From an uncultured Rhodospirillaceae bacterium (GTDB lineage Bacteria > Pseudomonadota > Alphaproteobacteria > UBA8366): a stretch of 64,000 nucleotides of DNA. The position numbers and the translations under genes are program-made. The notes under the pieces were generated by a model. The model did not search any database. It had not been told where the DNA came from and saw nothing but the letters and a program-made list of their open reading frames with translations. Below are positions 17,379 through 27,807 of the stretch, piece after piece (within the stretch, counting starts at the first letter, position 1; the number at the start of each line of letters is the position of its first letter). The stretch spans positions 1 through 64,000 of the forward strand of contig CAJWLM010000006.1 in assembly GCA_913043025.1 (NCBI GenBank), in the 5' to 3' direction.

Positions 17379-18673
17379 GCTTGGGGCCTACCCTATATTT
17401 CAATGTACGTCTTCTCGACCCGGCAACCGGTCTTGATACCATGGGTGCTCTTCTTACTCAGGATGGTATCGTTGTCGATTATGGCGCTGAATTAGAAAAA
17501 AATAGTTTGCCGAGCAAAGCAAAGATGATTGATTGCACAGGTCTATGCCTTTCGCCGGGTTTTATAGATATCCGAGTTCATCTAAGAGAGCCAGGTGAAG
17601 AATATAAAGAAACAATCGAGACCGCTGGTCAGGCAGCAGCCACAGGCGGCGTTACCGCAATGGTATGCCTTCCGAATACCAAACCACCTATTGACGATGT
17701 GTCTGTAGTGGAGTTCATAGCGCGCCGTGCCCGTGAAGCAAAACTCGTGAAGGTTTACACATACGGAACCGTTACTCGCGCTACAGAGGGCGAACAATTA
17801 ACAGAGATGGGGCTTTTGTCTGAAGCCGGTGCTGTAGCCTTCACAGATGGTACGAGGGCAATCTCAAATGCAATGGTGATGAGTCGAGCTCTCAGTTATG
17901 CAAGTGGCTTTGGATTAATCATTGTCCAGCATCCGGAGGAGCCATTCCTTGCTAAAGATGGCGTCATGAATGAAAGCGAGATATCGACACGGCTTGGACT
18001 CCCTGGCATTCCGAATGCCGCCGAGGCGATCATGCTAGAGCGCGATGTCAGGTTAGTCGAAATGACTGGCGGACGTTATCATGCTGCACATATTTCTACT
18101 GCAGATGGCATTGCAATCATCCGCGCCGCAAAGAGCCGAGGTCTGAATATAACATGCGACACAGCACCACATTATTTCTCGCTAAATGAAAATGCAATTG
18201 GCGACTACCGAAGCTTTGCTAAATTATCACCGCCATTGCGTAGCGAGGATGATCGTCTTGCCGTGGTCAGCGCATTGGCTGACGGCACGATTGATATAAT
18301 TGCCAGCGACCACTCACCCCAAGATCAGGAGTCCAAGCGCTTACCATTCATCCAAGCAGAATGTGGTGCTATAGGGTTGGAGACTCTTCTGCCGCTTACG
18401 CTTGAATTAGTTCACAACGGTGAACTTTCATTACTTAAAGCATTAGAGAAAATTACCTCAAAACCAGCGAGCCTCTTTAATTTACCGGGAGGTAAATTGC
18501 AGCGCGGAGCCCCAGCAGATATTGTACTTTTTGACCCTGACAAGCCTTGGGTACTTCGAGAAGAGAAATTTTCTAGCAAATCTAAAAATTCGCCGTATGA
18601 CGGGCGACCCGTCCAAGGAATAGTGCACGAGACTATTGTAGACGGTAGAAGCGTATTCAAATTTTCACCGTAG
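17375..18673 (+). CDS. pyrC: Dihydroorotase-like protein, one zinc-ligand His replaced
   Basis: 432 residues, class I dihydroorotase fold, co-translated with pyrB. The canonical H-x-H zinc motif reads R-V-H in [14 protein letters not shown] near residues 67-80, and the usual DHAPH reads DHSPQ in [12 protein letters not shown] near 308-319. Other ligands look kept: the Asp in FTDG, His in IVQHPEE, and His in YHAAHIS. In related alphaproteobacteria the pyrB-linked copy is likewise degraded, and such proteins may serve to support ATCase while a second dihydroorotase does the chemistry. Whether it is active cannot be told here. Confidence 0.85.
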   Translation: MSLGPTLYFNVRLLDPATGLDTMGALLTQDGIVVDYGAELEKNSLPSKAKMIDCTGLCLSPGFIDIRVHLREPGEEYKETIETAGQAAATGGVTAMVCLPNTKPPIDDVSVVEFIARRAREAKLVKVYTYGTVTRATEGEQLTEMGLLSEAGAVAFTDGTRAISNAMVMSRALSYASGFGLIIVQHPEEPFLAKDGVMNESEISTRLGLPGIPNAAEAIMLERDVRLVEMTGGRYHAAHISTADGIAIIRAAKSRGLNITCDTAPHYFSLNENAIGDYRSFAKLSPPLRSEDDRLAVVSALADGTIDIIASDHSPQDQESKRLPFIQAECGAIGLETLLPLTLELVHNGELSLLKALEKITSKPASLFNLPGGKLQRGAPADIVLFDPDKPWVLREEKFSSKSKNSPYDGRPVQGIVHETIVDGRSVFKFSP

Positions 18674-18682
18674 GATCAACCT

Positions 18683-19279
18683 TTGGAATCTCAATTTTTA
18701 TCTTTCTCAATCATTGCTTTGATAAGCTATTTGCTGGGGTCGATCTCATTCGGGTTGATTTTTACAAAACTTGCCGGCCATGGTGACATACGAAAGGTTG
18801 GCTCTGGTAACATTGGCGCAACCAATGTTCTTCGTACGGGTAACAAATTACTTGCGCTTGCAACACTTATCTTCGATGCGGGGAAAGGCTCAGTTGCAGT
18901 GCTTCTAGCAGGGAGTTATGGCAATGACGCTATGGGCGTTGCCGCCGTTACCGTCTTGATCGGTCATATATTTCCTGTTTGGCTAAATTTCGCAGGTGGA
19001 AAAGGCGTTGCAACTGGGGCAGGTATTTTTATTGCCATGTCTTGGCCCGTGGCTGCATGTGCCCTAAGCGCTTGGGTAGTTACGGCTATAATAACACGAT
19101 ATTCGTCGCTCGCAGCCCTAATCGCGGTCGGCCTGACTCCGGTAATCGCTTTTTTATTAGAGCCCAGCTTAATTTCTACGACTGTTCTGCTCGCATTGCT
19201 AATTATATACCGCCACAAAGAAAACATTGAAAGACTTCTGGCCGGCACAGAAAGTAAGATAGGTGCCAGCGAGAACTAA
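18683..19279 (+). CDS. plsY: Glycerol-3-phosphate acyltransferase PlsY
   Basis: 198-residue membrane acyltransferase using acyl phosphate to make lysophosphatidate in phospholipid synthesis. The three conserved loops are present: GSGNIGATNVLRTG near residues 42-55, FAGGKGVATGAG near 101-112, and IYRHKENIERLLAGTE near 173-188. Five to six helices are seen. Starts with TTG at 18683, with AGGA just upstream, nine bases after pyrC. In many relatives dprA follows; it is not found here. Confidence 0.94.
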   Translation: MESQFLSFSIIALISYLLGSISFGLIFTKLAGHGDIRKVGSGNIGATNVLRTGNKLLALATLIFDAGKGSVAVLLAGSYGNDAMGVAAVTVLIGHIFPVWLNFAGGKGVATGAGIFIAMSWPVAACALSAWVVTAIITRYSSLAALIAVGLTPVIAFLLEPSLISTTVLLALLIIYRHKENIERLLAGTESKIGASEN

Positions 19280-19811
19280 AAGAATTACCGCCGTAGGGAA
19301 TACCTTGGTCGAATCATCTCAAGAAATGCCAAAAAAGTATTCCAACTCAAAGAGTAAAGTTCAGACTTTTCCCAAATTTATTCTTGATATAACCTGGTAT
19401 TTTTCCCCTAATCAGTTTTCGATACAAATGCTCTAGTTTTGCGCTTTATACGACCGTAGAGAACTATGATTGATTGTGAAAAAATTGATTGATGGCGCCA
19501 TATTCAAAACAAAATATAATGCCTCGCCTTTTACAGTGTTAGCCTATTCATCGAAGCAGTGACATGCTCAGCTTTAAGGAACAACTATTCAGAATGTTGA
19601 ACCAAATTTTACTTAAATTTGTAAGTAGGCAAAATAATTAGTTGTCTAACCATATGTTTTTTAATAGGTTTTAAGAAATGCTGCTTACTTAGCAAGGCAT
19701 GGCCAAATAGTTATTTTTCCATTCCGTAAATTTTTTCGTGTGCTTTTGGTTGACGAAACGCTTTACCGATGCCACTTCCTAGCGTGTTTACATCTCTAAT
19801 AAAGGTAATCA
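19280..19811 (+). other. 532-bp gap between plsY and topA without a gene
   Basis: No credible ORF on either strand: every frame is interrupted, and nothing resembles DprA, which often lies here in alphaproteobacteria. The stretch is AT-rich with a 10-bp palindrome (ATGGCGCCAT, 19492-19501). A TTGACG at about 19751 could be part of a topA promoter but no good -10 follows at the right distance. Otherwise I see nothing. Confidence 0.6.
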
Positions 19812-22448
19812 ATGGACGTTGTTATTGTTGAATCACCTGCAAAGGCTAAAACCATAAACAAATACCTCGGGGGTAACTTCCGAGTGTTAGCGAGCTATGG
19901 CCACGTCCGAGATCTGCCTGCAAAGGACGGCTCGGTAAAGCCCGAAGACGATTTTTCAATGTCATGGGAAGTGGCAGCAGATTCTAAAAAGAGAGTTGAT
20001 GCTATTGCCGAAGCGCTTGAAGGGGCTGAACATCTATATCTAGCGACAGATCCAGATCGAGAAGGAGAAGCAATCTCGTGGCATGTCCAGGAGGTTTTGG
20101 AACAAAGAAATGCTCTCGAAAATATCATAGTAAAACGAGTAGTATTTCACGAAATCACAAAAACGGCGGTTCTTGATGCGATTGCACACCCCCGTGATGT
20201 CAATCAAGATTTGGTAGAAGCATATCTTGCCCGCCGTGCCTTAGACTATCTCGTTGGATTTACGCTGTCACCAGTCCTCTGGCGTAAATTACCAGGATCG
20301 CGTTCAGCCGGGCGCGTACAGTCAGTAGCCCTACGGTTGATCTGCGAACGAGAATCGGAGATTGAAATATTCAAACCATGCGAATATTGGTCGATAACAG
20401 GCAGCTTTACAACCTCATCCGAAGAAAGATTTGATGCGCGCCTTACCCACTTAAACGGGAATCGCCTAAAACGATTAGATATAACTAGTGAGAAAAGTGC
20501 GGATGAAGCAAAACTCGCTATTGAAAAACGAAATTTCCAAATCGGTGAAATCGAAAGAAAAACCGTGCGCCGCAATCCAGCGCCGCCTTTTACTACTTCA
20601 ACACTGCAACAAGAGGCGAGCCGGAAACTTGGCTTTAGTGCTTCACGCACAATGCAAACAGCCCAAAAACTTTATGAAGGCATTAATATTGACGGAGAAA
20701 CCGTCGGCTTGATCACATATATGCGGACAGACAGTGTGACTTTGAGTAATGATGCAATATCTGCTAGTCGTGAGTTGATTAAAAAAGATTACGGAACTGA
20801 ATACTTACCTGATAGCCCAAGGATCTATAAGACAAAAGCAAAAAATGCTCAGGAAGCTCATGAGGCCATACGCCCTACCAACTTTCTTCGGCGACCCTCC
20901 CAACTAGCCCAATTGCTTGATGGCCCTCAATTCAGACTCTATGAATTGATCTGGACCCGCACCGTAGCCTGCGAAATGGAAAGCGCAGCCTTTGATCAAG
21001 TAGCAGTCGACCTTGCTTGTTCCGACGGAATGGTGACGCTTCGAGCTAACGGATCGGTAATGAGGTTTGATGGTTTCTTGAAACTTTACAAAGAAGGTGA
21101 GGACGATACATCAGGTGAGGATGACTCAGACAGACGCTTACCTTCAATGAAGAAGGGGCAGGCCGTGCAACATCAGGGTGTTGTGAGCATACAGCACTTC
21201 ACCCAGCCACCACCTCGTTACACCGAAGCTAGCTTAGTTAAAAAAATGGAAGAACTCGGCATTGGCCGACCATCAACGTACGCCTCCATCCTCAAGGTAC
21301 TTCAAGACCGAAACTATGTCATTCTGGATAAACGTCGATTTGAGCCTGAAGACAGAGGTCGTGTAGTCACTGCTTTTCTGGCAAATTTTTTTAGACGATA
21401 CGTTGATTATGACTTTACAGCTAATCTTGAAGAACAGTTGGATCACATATCAGGCGGCACGGTAGATTGGAAAAAAGTATTAGAAGATTTCTGGGTAGCC
21501 TTTTCTGTTGCGGTTGATGGCACCAAAGAATTACGCATATCAGATGTACTCGATCGTTTAGACGAGGACCTTGGCCCACATTTTTTTGGAGAAGGTACCG
21601 AAGGTGAAATTGCCCGTAAGTGTCCTGCGTGTGAAGACGGGCGTGTTAACCTTAAAATCGGTAGATATGGAGCCTTTATCGGTTGTAATAATTATCCTAA
21701 TTGCCGATATACCAAGCAACTGGCAGTCGCTGGGAGTGATTCGGAAACCGCTGACGGTGACACAGCAGTTGCAGCTGGCCCAAAACTTCTTGGAATAGAC
21801 CCAGCGACTAACCTTAATGTTACACTTCGCAAAGGTCCCTATGGTTTCTACGTCCAACTCGGTGAAGAATTAGAAAAAGAAAAGGGAAAGAAAGCACCTC
21901 CGAAACCGAAACGTGCATCAGTGCCACGTCATATGGACCCAGCAGCCCTCGATCTTGATGCAGCTTTGGGATTACTTTCGTTGCCGCGTGAGGTTGGCCC
22001 ACACCCAGAGTCAGGACGAATGATTACCGCGGGTATTGGTCGATTTGGACCGTACATCAAACATGGCAGTATTTACGTCTCTTTAAAAGAAGATGATGTC
22101 TTATCAATTGGCCTTAATCGTGCAGTTACATTGTTTGCGGAGGCTCCTAGCAGCGGTGCCCGCGAAATAGGCGACCACCCACGCGATGGTAAGCCGATAA
22201 CAATACGGAAGGGACGATGGGGTCTATATGTTAAACATGGGCGAGTAAATGCGTCTCTTCCTGACACAACAGATCCCGATGTATTGACTATTGAGCAAGC
22301 AGTTTTACTGCTCGACGAACGAGCAAAGAAGGAACCGCAGAAAAAAGCAACCAAGAAAAAAAAGCCGAAAAAGAAAAAATCAAACGCTACTAAAAAACCA
22401 TCTTCTAAAACCGAAGCAAAGTTAGTTAAAAATACGGTCGGACGATAA
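19812..22448 (+). CDS. topA: DNA topoisomerase I
   Basis: 878-residue type IA topoisomerase relaxing negative supercoils. N-terminal Toprim domain VESPAKAKTINKYLG (residues 5-19) with DPDREGEAISWH near 77-88; the active-site Tyr lies in GLITYMRTDSV near residue 303. One four-Cys zinc ribbon (CPACEDG...CNNYPNC) near 604-634, then three repeat-like C-terminal modules (GPYGFYVQLG, GRFGPYIKHG, GRWGLYVKHG) and a Lys-rich tail (KKATKKKKPKKKKS). Followed six bases later by rnr. Confidence 0.97.
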   Translation: MDVVIVESPAKAKTINKYLGGNFRVLASYGHVRDLPAKDGSVKPEDDFSMSWEVAADSKKRVDAIAEALEGAEHLYLATDPDREGEAISWHVQEVLEQRNALENIIVKRVVFHEITKTAVLDAIAHPRDVNQDLVEAYLARRALDYLVGFTLSPVLWRKLPGSRSAGRVQSVALRLICERESEIEIFKPCEYWSITGSFTTSSEERFDARLTHLNGNRLKRLDITSEKSADEAKLAIEKRNFQIGEIERKTVRRNPAPPFTTSTLQQEASRKLGFSASRTMQTAQKLYEGINIDGETVGLITYMRTDSVTLSNDAISASRELIKKDYGTEYLPDSPRIYKTKAKNAQEAHEAIRPTNFLRRPSQLAQLLDGPQFRLYELIWTRTVACEMESAAFDQVAVDLACSDGMVTLRANGSVMRFDGFLKLYKEGEDDTSGEDDSDRRLPSMKKGQAVQHQGVVSIQHFTQPPPRYTEASLVKKMEELGIGRPSTYASILKVLQDRNYVILDKRRFEPEDRGRVVTAFLANFFRRYVDYDFTANLEEQLDHISGGTVDWKKVLEDFWVAFSVAVDGTKELRISDVLDRLDEDLGPHFFGEGTEGEIARKCPACEDGRVNLKIGRYGAFIGCNNYPNCRYTKQLAVAGSDSETADGDTAVAAGPKLLGIDPATNLNVTLRKGPYGFYVQLGEELEKEKGKKAPPKPKRASVPRHMDPAALDLDAALGLLSLPREVGPHPESGRMITAGIGRFGPYIKHGSIYVSLKEDDVLSIGLNRAVTLFAEAPSSGAREIGDHPRDGKPITIRKGRWGLYVKHGRVNASLPDTTDPDVLTIEQAVLLLDERAKKEPQKKATKKKKPKKKKSNATKKPSSKTEAKLVKNTVGR

Positions 22449-22454
22449 TTACAA

Positions 22455-24656
22455 ATGACTGGCCATAATGACTCGCAGCTTCCCACTCGCGATCAAATAC
22501 TCGAATTCATTTTCAATAGCCGTGGCACCGTAGGACGACGAGAAATAGCACGCACCTTCGGCCTTCGAGGGTCTGATAGAAATTGGTTGCGGCAAGAGCT
22601 CAAAAACCTCAGGAAGGAAGGGCTGATTGGCGGCAACCGACGTCGTGCGACAAGACCCGATGAAATTCCGCCTGTCACAGTAATTGATGTGAGCCACATT
22701 GACACTCAAGGAGATGCAATCTGCATTCTCTCAAAACAGGATAAGAGATCGCCGCCAGGCATCATTTACTTATCAACGCGCCCAAATAATCCTATCAGTC
22801 CTGGAATTGGAGACCGTGTTTTAGCCCGATTAAAAAAAATCCACGATGGTAGCTATGAAGCTATACCCATAAGAATTCTTCCGAACAGACCACCAAAAAT
22901 TATTGGTTTAATACATTCAAATAAGAATGGCGCTACCATAAGATCGATCGAGCGGAGCGATCGCCAAGATCTCTTTATAAGAAAAGAAAACATGCTTGAC
23001 GCTACTGACGGCGATTATGTAGTTGCCCAGAGTATTTTTAATACACACCGCGAAGCTCGTATCATAGAGAGACTTGGTGCTGAAGGCGAACCCCATATAG
23101 AAAGCCTTTTAGTGTTGAAGTCAAAAAATGTTCCGATAATTTTCGATGCTGAGACAACGGCGCTTGCAAAATCAAAGACCGTCCCAGAGCTTGGTACCCG
23201 TCGTGACTTTAGGGAAACACAATTCGTAACGATTGACGGACATGATGCACGTGATTTTGACGATGCTGTGTGGGCAGCACCAGATACAGCAAGTGCCAAT
23301 CTTGGCGGCTGGAAACTGCGGATTGCTGTTGCGGATGTCGCCTACTACGTGCAAGAGGGCGATGCACTTGATAAAACGGCCCGCCTGAGGGGCAATTCAG
23401 TTTATTGCCCAGACCGGGTAGTCCCCATGTTGCCCGAAGCCCTATCAAACGGTTTATGCTCCCTCAAACCGAACGAGAATCGTGCTTGCCTTGTAGCTTG
23501 CATAACAATTGATGCCAAAGGCAATATAATTAAAAAGAACTTTGTGCGAGGCCTGATGCGTTCAGTTGCTAGATTGACCTATGAACAAGTTCAATCAGCT
23601 TATGACGGCATTCCCGACGAAAAAACCGGTTCTCTGACAAATAATGTTATAAAGCCCTTATATGGAGCATTTGATGTGCTTAATCGAGCACGCCAAGAAC
23701 GCGGAACCCTCGAATTAGAAATACCAAACAGAAAAATAAAATTTGACAAAGCTGGACACGTCCATGCCATCAACGAGCAGCAACGCCTAGACAGTCACCG
23801 GATGATTGAAGAGTTCATGATAACCGCTAATGTAGCTGCCGCTGAGGTCCTAGAACAAAATTCCGCTCCAGTAATGTATCGTATCCACGAACGCCCAGCA
23901 GCTGATAAAATTGAGTCGCTCGCCGAGGCTGTAAACAACCTTGGTCTAAAATTCATGAAAAATAATACGATCGAACCCCGCTCTTTTTCTTTATTAGTTG
24001 CCAACGCACACAAGAAAAATATTTCAACAATAGTAAATGAAATTGTTCTGCGAACCCAAAGTCAGGCTGTATATAGTCCATTGCGGATCGGTCACTTTGG
24101 ATTAGGTCTGAAAACTTATTGTCACTTCACGTCACCAATTCGACGATACTCAGACATACTAGTTCATCGTTCGTTGATTACGACTCTCAAACTAGGCAGT
24201 GACGGCCATTCGTCTGGATTCGCGCAAAACTATTCCGCCATAGGTGAAGAGATTTCAAAAACCGAACGTAGAGCGATGGCTGTTGAGCGTGAAGTTCAGA
24301 GCCGGCTGATAACGGGTTTTATTGCAGATCGTATTGGTGCAGAGTTCAAAGCACAAATCACAGGGATTACTCGCTTCGGCATATTTGTCCGTTTAAATGA
24401 TACCGGAGCAGAAGGGCTCATTCCAATTGGGACCCTTCCGGGAGATTGGTACAATGTTGACAAAACTGGTCTTAAAATGACAGAGGAAACAACCGGCACC
24501 TACTTTTATCTTGGCGAATCTATCAATGTAAAATTGGTAGAAGCATTGCCAATAACAGGAAGCCTAAAATTTGCTATTGTCACGAAAAACATGGCGGCAT
24601 ACCGCTCCGGAAGGCGGAATTCACGATACAATAGACAACGCAAACGTCGTTATTGA
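22455..24656 (+). CDS. rnr: Ribonuclease R
   Basis: 733-residue 3'-to-5' exoribonuclease of the RNB/RNase II family. Order: N-terminal winged-helix (RREIARTFGLRGSDRNWLRQELKNL, residues 30-54), OB-fold regions, RNB catalytic core with DGHDARDFDDAVWAA near 261-275 (metal-binding Asp cluster), the HFTSPIRRYSDILVHR block near 559, an S1 domain (ITGITRFGIFVRL) and a basic C-tail rich in Arg. Six bases after topA; the two probably form one operon as in many alphaproteobacteria. Confidence 0.96.
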   Translation: MTGHNDSQLPTRDQILEFIFNSRGTVGRREIARTFGLRGSDRNWLRQELKNLRKEGLIGGNRRRATRPDEIPPVTVIDVSHIDTQGDAICILSKQDKRSPPGIIYLSTRPNNPISPGIGDRVLARLKKIHDGSYEAIPIRILPNRPPKIIGLIHSNKNGATIRSIERSDRQDLFIRKENMLDATDGDYVVAQSIFNTHREARIIERLGAEGEPHIESLLVLKSKNVPIIFDAETTALAKSKTVPELGTRRDFRETQFVTIDGHDARDFDDAVWAAPDTASANLGGWKLRIAVADVAYYVQEGDALDKTARLRGNSVYCPDRVVPMLPEALSNGLCSLKPNENRACLVACITIDAKGNIIKKNFVRGLMRSVARLTYEQVQSAYDGIPDEKTGSLTNNVIKPLYGAFDVLNRARQERGTLELEIPNRKIKFDKAGHVHAINEQQRLDSHRMIEEFMITANVAAAEVLEQNSAPVMYRIHERPAADKIESLAEAVNNLGLKFMKNNTIEPRSFSLLVANAHKKNISTIVNEIVLRTQSQAVYSPLRIGHFGLGLKTYCHFTSPIRRYSDILVHRSLITTLKLGSDGHSSGFAQNYSAIGEEISKTERRAMAVEREVQSRLITGFIADRIGAEFKAQITGITRFGIFVRLNDTGAEGLIPIGTLPGDWYNVDKTGLKMTEETTGTYFYLGESINVKLVEALPITGSLKFAIVTKNMAAYRSGRRNSRYNRQRKRRY

Positions 24657-24795
24657 ATTATTTGCCAGTCAAATTTATGTGCTTTAGACTATTACACTTG
24701 GGCTTAAATTATTCACTCGACTGCCACTATATTTTTGTAAGTTCGCGAACATGGGGTCAAGTCCGATTTTGTCCAAAGCATCAGTTGTATGGCTA

Positions 24796-26340
24796 ATGAA
24801 GTGGCGAAGCATAATCTGTATTATTATGCTCACACTTGTTTTGGCAGCATGCGTTACGCAACATAAAGCCGAAATTGACGACGTTCGCGAAAACCGTCTC
24901 CGTATGTTTACTTACACTATCAATGAAATTGATAAGGTATATCTTAAGAAACCACAGTTACAAAAATTAGCAATAGCTGGCCTCGGCGCTCTCCGTCAAA
25001 TTGAGCCGAATTTTTATGTTTTCCAAAAGGGCAATGAATTAATCATTTTCATTGGGAAGACTGAGGCCTACAGAAACAACGCACCCAAAACGCCCGCACA
25101 ATGGGGAACTTATCTTGCCGAAGGACTCAAAAAGGCCTCAATCTTGTCACATCATATTGCACAGGCAGAAGACGAATATATTTTCAAATTATTTTTTACA
25201 AAAATTCTTGATAAACTCGACAAATACTCACGCTATGCTTCCGCAAAAAAAGCTGCTGCCAATAGGGTTAAACGACAAGGTTTCGGTGGTATCGGCGTGC
25301 GGCTCAAGCGTCATTCTGACGGAGCTACGATTGTCAAATTAATTGATGGCCTGCCTGCAGCGCGCTCAGGCATACGCGTCAAAGATGTCATAACAATGGT
25401 CAGTGGAGTCAATATCGCTGGCGCGTCCGTTCAAAGAATACAGGATTTAATAAGAGGGCCACTTAATGTCCCTGTATCACTTAGTGTTCGACGAGAAACA
25501 GATCCTTCGCCAAGACGCTATTTATTAGATCGCACCCGAATCACAACTGAAACGGTCTTTACCATACACCATGAAAATGTCAGCTTCTTACGTGTCGACA
25601 GTTTTAATAGGAAAACGTCAAAACGAATTGAAGAATCGATAGAACAAGCCTTTCGACTCAGAGGCAAAAATCTGCGTGGTATAGTTCTTGACCTCCGTAA
25701 TAATTCCGGCGGTCTTTTCAATGAGGCAGTAAAAATAGCAAACCTATTTTTAGAAAACGGACAGATCGTATCTACCAAAGGAAGACACCGAAAGAGCATC
25801 AAGACTTTCAAAGCGACGGCTGGCGATATCCTTGAGGGGTTGCCCATCATAATTTTGATAAATGGCGCAACAGCATCCTCGGCAGAAATTCTTGCCTCAG
25901 CTCTACAGGATAATGGCCGGGCAGTAGTTGTAGGCTCGTCAAGCTTTGGCAAGGGTACAGTTCAAACCATTTTGCACTTACCAAATAACGGCGAGCTCAT
26001 TCTCACTTGGGCCTTACTTATTGCTCCGTCCGGCTATTCGCTTCAACAACTTGGGGTGTTCCCGTCTATATGCACATCGGGAGGGTTGCCTGCATCGAAG
26101 ATTTTTAAGGCTCTTGACACTGGTAACTTTTTTTCTTTCAAAAAATTTCTAAAAATGCGACGAACGTGGAGTTTGCAAGCCCCTAATAATCAGAAAATAA
26201 TTAAAAAAATGTGTCCGTGGAAACCGGAACTAAAAATAAACACTGATGAACGACTTGCAACCATGATACTAGACGCCAGGACTAAATATTCCCGAGCTAT
26301 AGATCTGGCAAAATTTATATCAATAAATCAGCTACCGTAG
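24796..26340 (+). CDS. S41 family carboxy-terminal processing peptidase, lipoprotein
   Basis: About 514 residues. A lipoprotein signal (MKWRSIICIIMLTLVLAAC) with lipobox LAAC precedes a PDZ domain (GGIGVRLKRHSDGATIVKLI ... RSGIRVKDVITMVSGVNI) and an S41 protease domain with the catalytic Ser in NGATASSAEILASAL and Lys in SSSFGKGTVQ. It is presumably anchored in the envelope and trims periplasmic substrates. The start at 24796 gives a clean signal; ATG 24751 is in frame but would add 15 residues ahead. No strong ribosome site is seen. Upstream of the Nudix gene by 12 bases. Confidence 0.85.
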   Translation: MKWRSIICIIMLTLVLAACVTQHKAEIDDVRENRLRMFTYTINEIDKVYLKKPQLQKLAIAGLGALRQIEPNFYVFQKGNELIIFIGKTEAYRNNAPKTPAQWGTYLAEGLKKASILSHHIAQAEDEYIFKLFFTKILDKLDKYSRYASAKKAAANRVKRQGFGGIGVRLKRHSDGATIVKLIDGLPAARSGIRVKDVITMVSGVNIAGASVQRIQDLIRGPLNVPVSLSVRRETDPSPRRYLLDRTRITTETVFTIHHENVSFLRVDSFNRKTSKRIEESIEQAFRLRGKNLRGIVLDLRNNSGGLFNEAVKIANLFLENGQIVSTKGRHRKSIKTFKATAGDILEGLPIIILINGATASSAEILASALQDNGRAVVVGSSSFGKGTVQTILHLPNNGELILTWALLIAPSGYSLQQLGVFPSICTSGGLPASKIFKALDTGNFFSFKKFLKMRRTWSLQAPNNQKIIKKMCPWKPELKINTDERLATMILDARTKYSRAIDLAKFISINQLP

Positions 26341-26352
26341 GCTAAAGACAAC

Positions 26353-27066
26353 ATGTCGGATAAGAGAATGGAAAACATTTCAAAAGAGCATAACCAAAAG
26401 CCAGCAATACCGCGTGACGCAGCCAGTATCATAGTAGTGCGCGGTAAAAGTCAGAATCCCGATGTCCTTGTGGGAAGAAGACCAAGTACGGCGCGTTTCA
26501 TGCCTAATGTCTGGGTGTTTCCTGGCGGAGCACTTGAAACAGATGATTTTGAACTCAGGACACCTTTCAGCCTTCGTTCTGACGTTTCATCGCGTTTAAC
26601 ACGAACAAGCAAACCGGAGGTAGCGCGCGCGCTGGCTTGGGCTGCGCTACGGGAAATGTATGAAGAAACCGGACTATTTATCGGGCGGAAAAGTTCCTTA
26701 AACACATCACCAAGAGGTGAAGCTCAGTCAGCTTACAATGACTTGGGATTGGCTCCAGACTTATCTGCTCTAGACTACTTGATGCGCGCATGCACACCAG
26801 AATATCAGCCCATTCGTTTCAATACTCGTTTTTTTATCGCTGACGGTTCAGCTGCCAGCGGTGAAATACGTCAAACACCTGAATTAGAGGAAATTTGTTG
26901 GGTGCCACTCGATAATCTAATTAAAATGAAGGTTGCAAGTATCACGGAATTGGTGATTAAGCAGACCCAACTGTATCTGAAAGAGAAACCAGCCCCCAAT
27001 TCTGAACGTAAAATGATGTTTTTCAGCGCAGACATGGACCATAACAGGATTTGGCGTGAGGAGTAA
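26353..27066 (+). CDS. Nudix hydrolase, NUDT7/NUDT19-like
   Basis: 237 residues. The Nudix box is split by an insert: VFPGGALETDDF near residues 55-66 and ALAWAALREMYEETGLFIG near 93-111, with the R-E-x-x-E-E-x-G-L catalytic helix intact. This insertion is typical of the NUDT19-like or RP2-like group, which hydrolyse acyl-CoA or CoA diphosphates. The acidic helix binds divalent metals. Cytosolic. It follows the S41 protease and precedes rpmG, as in several alphaproteobacterial genomes. Substrate assignment is by family only. Confidence 0.87.
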   Translation: MSDKRMENISKEHNQKPAIPRDAASIIVVRGKSQNPDVLVGRRPSTARFMPNVWVFPGGALETDDFELRTPFSLRSDVSSRLTRTSKPEVARALAWAALREMYEETGLFIGRKSSLNTSPRGEAQSAYNDLGLAPDLSALDYLMRACTPEYQPIRFNTRFFIADGSAASGEIRQTPELEEICWVPLDNLIKMKVASITELVIKQTQLYLKEKPAPNSERKMMFFSADMDHNRIWREE

Positions 27067-27162
27067 CTGTGCTGAATTGCCTTGACGTACAAGGAACAGA
27101 AGCGTATCCCGCTAAGCCTGATTATATTGAAGGTCTTTCTGGAACAAGGATGGATAAAAAAA

Positions 27163-27330
27163 ATGGCGAAGTCGGCAACTATTCTTATAAAACTCGAAAG
27201 CACTGCGGATACCGGTTACTATTACGTTACGAAAAAAAATCCCCGTAACCAAACCGAAAAACTCGAATTTCGTAAATACGACCCTGTGGCTCGCAAGCAT
27301 GTCCTTTTCAAAGAAGGTCGTATCAAGTGA
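27163..27330 (+). CDS. rpmG: 50S ribosomal protein L33
   Basis: 55 residues beginning [21 protein letters not shown], then the [21 protein letters not shown] core and VLFKEGRIK end, a standard L33 without the four-Cys zinc variant. The start at 27163 is preceded by AAGGATGG; a longer frame from 27082 is not supported. Confidence 0.96.
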   Translation: MAKSATILIKLESTADTGYYYVTKKNPRNQTEKLEFRKYDPVARKHVLFKEGRIK

Positions 27331-27807
27331 CACCGAAGTTTCCCAGATAGTATTCCCCGGGAAAGGGCTTACAGAGATAGCTAAAAACTAGCACTAACAT
27401 TCTTTACCTGGTGGTAGATATATTTTTTCCTTTCAAATTTTTTCAACCGAAGAAACGCTCCTTTTGCAAATAAATGTAAGGGCTTGGCTCTTAATCCTTA
27501 CACTTTACAAACAAACCAAGCCATACTTTGCTAAACTTCTTTTATTAGACCAATCACATTTCAAACATTATTGTTTTCGTACGCGGATTTAGACGCACTC
27601 TCCCAGCCCCATGATTTGCTTAGTACTTTCTATCATTATACATGCAGGGGGTTAACAGCCGCGCCTTAAAGAAATTTAAGAATATATAGCCTTGGGTGTT
27701 CTTTAACGCCAATCAATAAACTCATTGCCTCACGAGTGGGAACCTATTTTTGGCATTCAAACGCAAGTCTCAGTGCAGTAGTGTCTCACTGCAAGAAGGC
27801 AGAGTAT
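27331..27807. other. Gene-free stretch between rpmG and dinB
   Basis: About 480 bases without a supported gene. It holds a palindromic element just after rpmG (TTTCCC at 27339-27344 and GGGAAA at 27359-27364, without a T-run) and an inverted pair GGCTTGG (27481-27487) / CCAAGCC (27516-27522) of unknown meaning. A pleD gene, often near rpmG in relatives, is not here. I see nothing else. Confidence 0.5.

Noticed and set aside
27339-27364. TTTCCC/GGGAAA after rpmG as terminator
   Set aside because: No T-run follows and the stem is short.
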